A DNA stretch of 64,000 nt, from NCBI GenBank assembly GCA_036877525.1, contig JAZGTH010000007.1:1456001-1520000 (forward strand), read 5' to 3'. Shown here one piece after another: positions 62,068 to 64,000 of this stretch. This DNA is from Chromobotia macracanthus (Eukaryota > Chordata > Actinopteri > Cypriniformes > Botiidae). The first letter of the stretch is position 1, and every line of letters starts with the position of its first letter. Both the position numbers and the translations under genes were made by a program. A model generated the notes under the pieces. The model was not told the origin of the DNA. It did not search any database and saw only the letters and a program-made list of their open reading frames with translations.

Positions 62068-63959
62068 GACATGTATATATATATATATATATAAATATAT
62101 ATATATATATGAAGACATGTATATATATATATATTGACATGTATATATATATATGAGACATGTGTATATATATATATGAGACATGTGTATATATATATAT
62201 GAGACATGTGTATATATATATATGAGACATGTGTATATATATATATGAGACATGTGTATATATATATATGAAGACATGTTAGACATTTGGGCATACAAAG
62301 ATTTGTGAGACATGTGTATTTTTGAGACATGTGTATATATATATATGAGACCACTATATGCATATATGTAAATGAGACATGAATGTAATATACTTATATA
62401 TATATGCAGTGTGGGTTCGATTACCAGCTAAATGCATAAATGTAAATGCATGAATGCAATAAGTAACTTTGATCCTTTCTTGAATCTGTATCTGTCAGAT
62501 TGCACCAATGTGAAAGTGGACAGTGCCCAGACATACTCTGGGAGTAGATGCTTCTGTTACAGTCCTGGTACAGTAATCAAATGGAAAGACATTTGGTCCA
62601 CTTTCAAGGTAATACACTCATGGTAGATTCTCATCCTGTCTTTCTTCTTGCTGGAATGAATGGAAAAGATGCATGTGTCCAAAATCTCACCTTATTCTCT
62701 TTATACTGCACCTACTTCCCTATATCTTGCATTAAAGATGCAACTCAACAGCTCTATATTTACTATGATAGAATGCAGACTGCAGGTTTAAAACAAGCTT
62801 CCTGAACTCCTGCAGTCTTTTGCACTGGTCAATTAAAAGATAGAACCGAAACAGATCATTCGATTTATCCATCTGTTCTCGGAGTGCAGAAATGCTGCCC
62901 AACTTGGGAGAGTTTCAAAATGAAAAAAAAAAAGAATTAAGTTTTAATCTTGTTTATATGTGTTGCTCCTTATATATTATTATTTGTTGTTGTTTTCATT
63001 ATTTTTCAAAGAAACACACATCTAATGTAAAGTGACACCCTACATGACATAACGCATTATGTAGCATCTATTATACAGGGAAAAGTGAATGAATTGTTCC
63101 AAGCCCAAATTTTTTTAAACCCTTTATTTTTGGTTTGGACTCTGACAGTACCCGTCATGGATAAAGGTTGATCTGATCGCTGTTGTTCGCAGGTGAATGT
63201 AACTAGTGATGAGAACGTCTTAATCATGTTTCCAATGGAGACCAGAAACTGCCACCATCCAGATGATCTTCTCACAGTTACTAATTGCTTTGTTGAACAC
63301 TACTGGCCATCCACTATCCAGAGTGAGAAGGTTTTGGATATTCCTTTGGTTGGTGAAGATGTCTGCTTCATGATCAAATCAGCCAGAAGCAACACTGAGT
63401 ACACACTACACGTCTCAAACAAAAGTGAGCCAGAGATCACTCACTTTTCACATCATGTTAGCACTGGGCACTGCAGCTTATTTGTTTATTTTGTTGTACA
63501 GGGTTAAATAGAATACGATTCCTGCTTTTCATCACCGGGCTGGTGCTTTTTTTGAGAGCAGGAAGCTTGTGCAGGTAAGTGACAGTTGTTGTTTTGAGCT
63601 AGAGAAAATCTAGAATTAAACTGAATCTGAATTCAGATTAAAGGTGTTTCATGCTAATCACATTTCCTTGCATAGATATTAAGCACAATTCATCAAAATT
63701 ATGTCATTATTTACTCACATTCTTGACGTTCCAAACCTGTGTTTTTTTTTTTTATTTGAAGGGGAAGTTTTGAAGAATGTTTCTGTGCATCTTATCCACA
63801 AAATACTTATTTAGATGAACTTCTGTGTTCCTTCGAGAATTTGATCCAGTCTTCTTATTTTTCAGGAGTTCACTGTTTTTCTACATCACCGGCATTTCTT
63901 TGGGAGTCGTGGCCACATTTGTCTTTCTAACGCTCATCTTCAAAAACCTCGAACCAAAG
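61814..63959 (+). CDS. nemp2: nuclear envelope integral membrane protein, N-terminal part (5 exons; gene continues beyond window)
   Basis: NEMP-family inner nuclear membrane protein. Exons 61814-61901, 62499-62608, 63193-63424, 63502-63574 and 63866-63959 join in frame to 199 codons and end at a donor, so the remaining membrane helices and C-terminal tail are off the window. Visible: signal peptide (MTKAAGFIYIFILCARWESA), a Cys-containing lumenal domain (CFCYSPGTVIKWKDIWSTFK; human NEMP1 has FCYTNVLIPKWHDIWTRIQ), an NVT glycosylation site, and two membrane helices. The NEMP2 name rests on adjacency to nab1; NEMP1 is not excluded by sequence. Confidence 0.88.
61950..62400. repeat. TA microsatellite and 23-bp TA-rich minisatellite in nemp2 intron 1
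   Basis: Long (TA)n runs alternate with GAGACATGTG or GAAGACATGT steps, giving about ten units. Open frames rich in Ile/Tyr on the minus strand come only from this repeat. Confidence 0.98.
62499..62608 (+). CDS. nemp2: nemp2 exon 2: lumenal domain
   Basis: Encodes CTNVKVDSAQTYSGSRCFCY and SPGTVIKWKDIWSTFK, with the family's FCY and KW-x-IW motifs. 110 nt, acceptor TGTCAG, donor AAG|GTAATA. Confidence 0.92.
63193..63424 (+). CDS. nemp2: nemp2 exon 3: lumenal domain
   Basis: Encodes VNVTSDENVLIMFPMETRNC through EHYWPSTIQSEKVLDIPLVG to SARSNTEYTLHVSNK, a beta-rich domain with several cysteines. 232 nt, acceptor TTCGCAG, donor A|GTGAGC. Confidence 0.92.
63502..63574 (+). CDS. nemp2: nemp2 exon 4: first transmembrane helix
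   Basis: Encodes LNRIRFLLFITGLVLFLRAG and SLC; corresponds to human NEMP1 KLFLVFLLGLMLFFCGDLLS. 73 nt, donor AG|GTAAGT. Confidence 0.93.
63866..63959 (+). CDS. nemp2: nemp2 exon 5: second transmembrane helix
   Basis: Encodes SSLFFYITGISLGVVATFVF and LTLIFKNLEPK, aligning with NEMP1 SQIFYYSTGMTVGIVASLLI. Acceptor TTTCAG, donor AAG|GTACAC. Confidence 0.93.
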
Positions 63960-64000
63960 GTACACATTGCTTTTTGCAGCTGTGTCAATAAAATGTAAAT

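Noticed and set aside
61845..62363. 172-codon minus-strand open frame rich in Ile, Tyr and His
   Set aside because: It is only the TA-rich minisatellite of nemp2 intron 1 read in one frame.

Overview
The window is vertebrate nuclear DNA: long introns, GT-AG splice sites, CpG-island promoters and AT-rich non-coding DNA packed with microsatellites, minisatellites, tRNA-derived SINEs and short inverted-repeat transposons. The repeat repertoire points to a teleost fish, probably cypriniform; the order-level guess is inference. Three protein-coding genes can be read exon by exon.

Region by region: (1) 1-120 may hold a C-terminal exon of a plus-strand STAT1-like gene, followed by AT-rich tail-to-tail sequence. 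(2) 2161-23594, minus strand: kidney-type glutaminase gene gls, with 19 exons as in human GLS, including the alternative GAC terminal exon (6359-6505) upstream of the four KGA-specific exons (2161-3012). Its CpG island and CCAAT boxes lie at 22.9-23.8 kb. (3) 23.8-29.1 kb: gls/nab1 spacer with two divergent CTCF-like motifs, then the probable nab1 3' UTR. (4) 29141-48.5 kb, minus strand: nab1, the EGR co-repressor, with a non-coding first exon in a CpG island at 48.2-48.85 kb and seven coding exons. The third exon carries a one-base frameshift. Intron 1 contains a minisatellite of about 3.3 kb. (5) 48.9-61.5 kb: intergenic, repeats only. (6) 61814 to the end, plus strand: first five exons of a NEMP-family nuclear envelope protein gene, nemp2 by position.

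The order and orientation nemp2 / nab1 / gls (nemp2 and nab1 head to head, nab1 and gls in the same direction, then STAT1 tail to tail with gls) match human 2q32 as I remember it, and support the NAB1, GLS and NEMP2 assignments over NAB2, GLS2 and NEMP1. The genes are not an operon and have unrelated functions: mitochondrial glutamine hydrolysis, transcriptional co-repression and nuclear envelope structure.

No new enzyme system or CRISPR-like locus was found. The most interesting signals are the nab1 frameshift, the very large intron-1 minisatellite beside the nab1 promoter, a small exon flanked by complementary CA and UG repeats, the divergent CTCF-like pair between gls and nab1, and a repeated inverted-repeat transposon family seeded through introns and spacers. 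Exon boundaries were derived by hand from reading-frame continuity and remembered human protein sequences; no alignment program was run.
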